A stretch of 64,000 bases of DNA, taken from positions 1 through 64,000 of the forward strand of contig JAWDGP010007280.1 in NCBI GenBank assembly GCA_033675545.1, given 5' to 3'. The notes below the pieces were generated by a model. That model had not been told where the DNA came from and ran no database searches. It was given only the letters and a program-made list of their open reading frames with translations. This DNA comes from Elysia crispata. Its lineage: Eukaryota > Mollusca > Gastropoda > Plakobranchidae. The position numbers were made by a program, and so were the translations under genes. Below are positions 63,025-64,000 of the stretch, in pieces. The first letter of the stretch is position 1. Each line of letters opens with the position of its first letter.

Positions 63025-63483
63025 CCAGCGGTCAATTGATGTTGATTCTCTGACCACTCTAATCCGGCCCATTCATAGGGTGTCAAAAGCTGTTGGTAAA
63101 ACCAACAATCTCAGTGCCTAGAGACTGATTGGCGCTCGCGTTAGACAAATACCTGAACAATACAATCAGGGAGGTTATGATATTGGTGAGCAGTTCTTTT
63201 CATTCATCAGAAAAAAAGGTTTTATTTTACAATATTATCATTAATTCTGCTGGCCAATTCAATAAAAAGTGGGTTCTGAAGTTTTTTTTTTTACTTTTTT
63301 TTTTTTTAAATAAAAATGTTTTGGAAAATATAAAAAAAAACAAAACAAAAAAGCCAAAAAATTAGCAGAAGATGAATACAATAAGAGAAGTAAAGTAGAA
63401 GAGAAAGAAAAACGAGAAACACTTGTTGCTGCAAAATCTGGAGAAATGAAAGATCCACTGGAAAAAAAATCTCACCCTCTCTC

Positions 63484-63846
<363 letters not shown>

Positions 63847-64000
63847 AGGAAGACAATCAACTCAGGCGACGGTCAAGCGCAATCATCATCGATTGACCAC
63901 TGAACAAATCGCACAGATTAAAAGTTCAGATGGTCATCTTTATTTTCAATGTGTAATATTACACCATATTAAATGATATGACATGCCGTTTCTAGAATTC

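Overview
The window looks like intergenic and gene-poor sequence from an animal genome, most likely a mollusc and perhaps a heterobranch snail. The case for an animal rests on GT-AG exons, a Mag-like Ty3/gypsy element using a serine-tRNA primer, an L1/Tx1-like LINE and a mariner relic. The case for a snail rests only on general impression: AT-rich DNA, very dense CT, GA, TA, AAT and AGA microsatellites, and CTAGAT-type repeats. No gene here could be tied to a named orthologue, so no gene symbols are given.

Layout. 1-6.3 kb: AT-rich DNA with a 30-bp tandem array (1.38-2.89 kb) and one copy of a dispersed repeat. 6.32-11.62 kb: a broken Ty3/gypsy (Mag-like) LTR retrotransposon on the minus strand with both LTRs. 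11.65-12.94 kb, minus strand: pieces of what looks like a small secreted cysteine-rich peptide gene, two or three short exons. 13.3-14.2 kb: a mariner relic and a 72-bp array. 14.39-26.92 kb: a 12.5-kb minisatellite of 37- and 39-bp units with higher-order duplications. 27.09-32.34 and 36.38-41.56 kb: two direct copies of a 5.2-kb segment, each carrying the same candidate two-exon gene on the minus strand; the 4-kb spacer holds several arrays and an inverted duplication. 41.6-50.7 kb: a 41-bp array, a 79-codon ORF in a CpG-richer island, a tRNA-like sequence and long purine tracts. 51.4-56.4 kb, minus strand: five short exons with good splice sites and matching phases, plus a TATA-type promoter candidate, together a possible multi-exon gene for an acidic, serine-rich protein. 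56.7-59.0 kb: a 5'-truncated LINE. 59.3-64 kb: the second dispersed-repeat copy, a CCAAT/GC-box cluster, a 55-bp array and more microsatellites.

The most promising unannotated items are the cysteine-rich peptide exons, the five phase-matched exons at 51.4-56.1 kb, the gene-bearing 5.2-kb duplication, and the giant minisatellite whose minus strand is largely open in all three frames. All exon calls come from reading splice sites, phase and composition by eye; transcript data would settle them.
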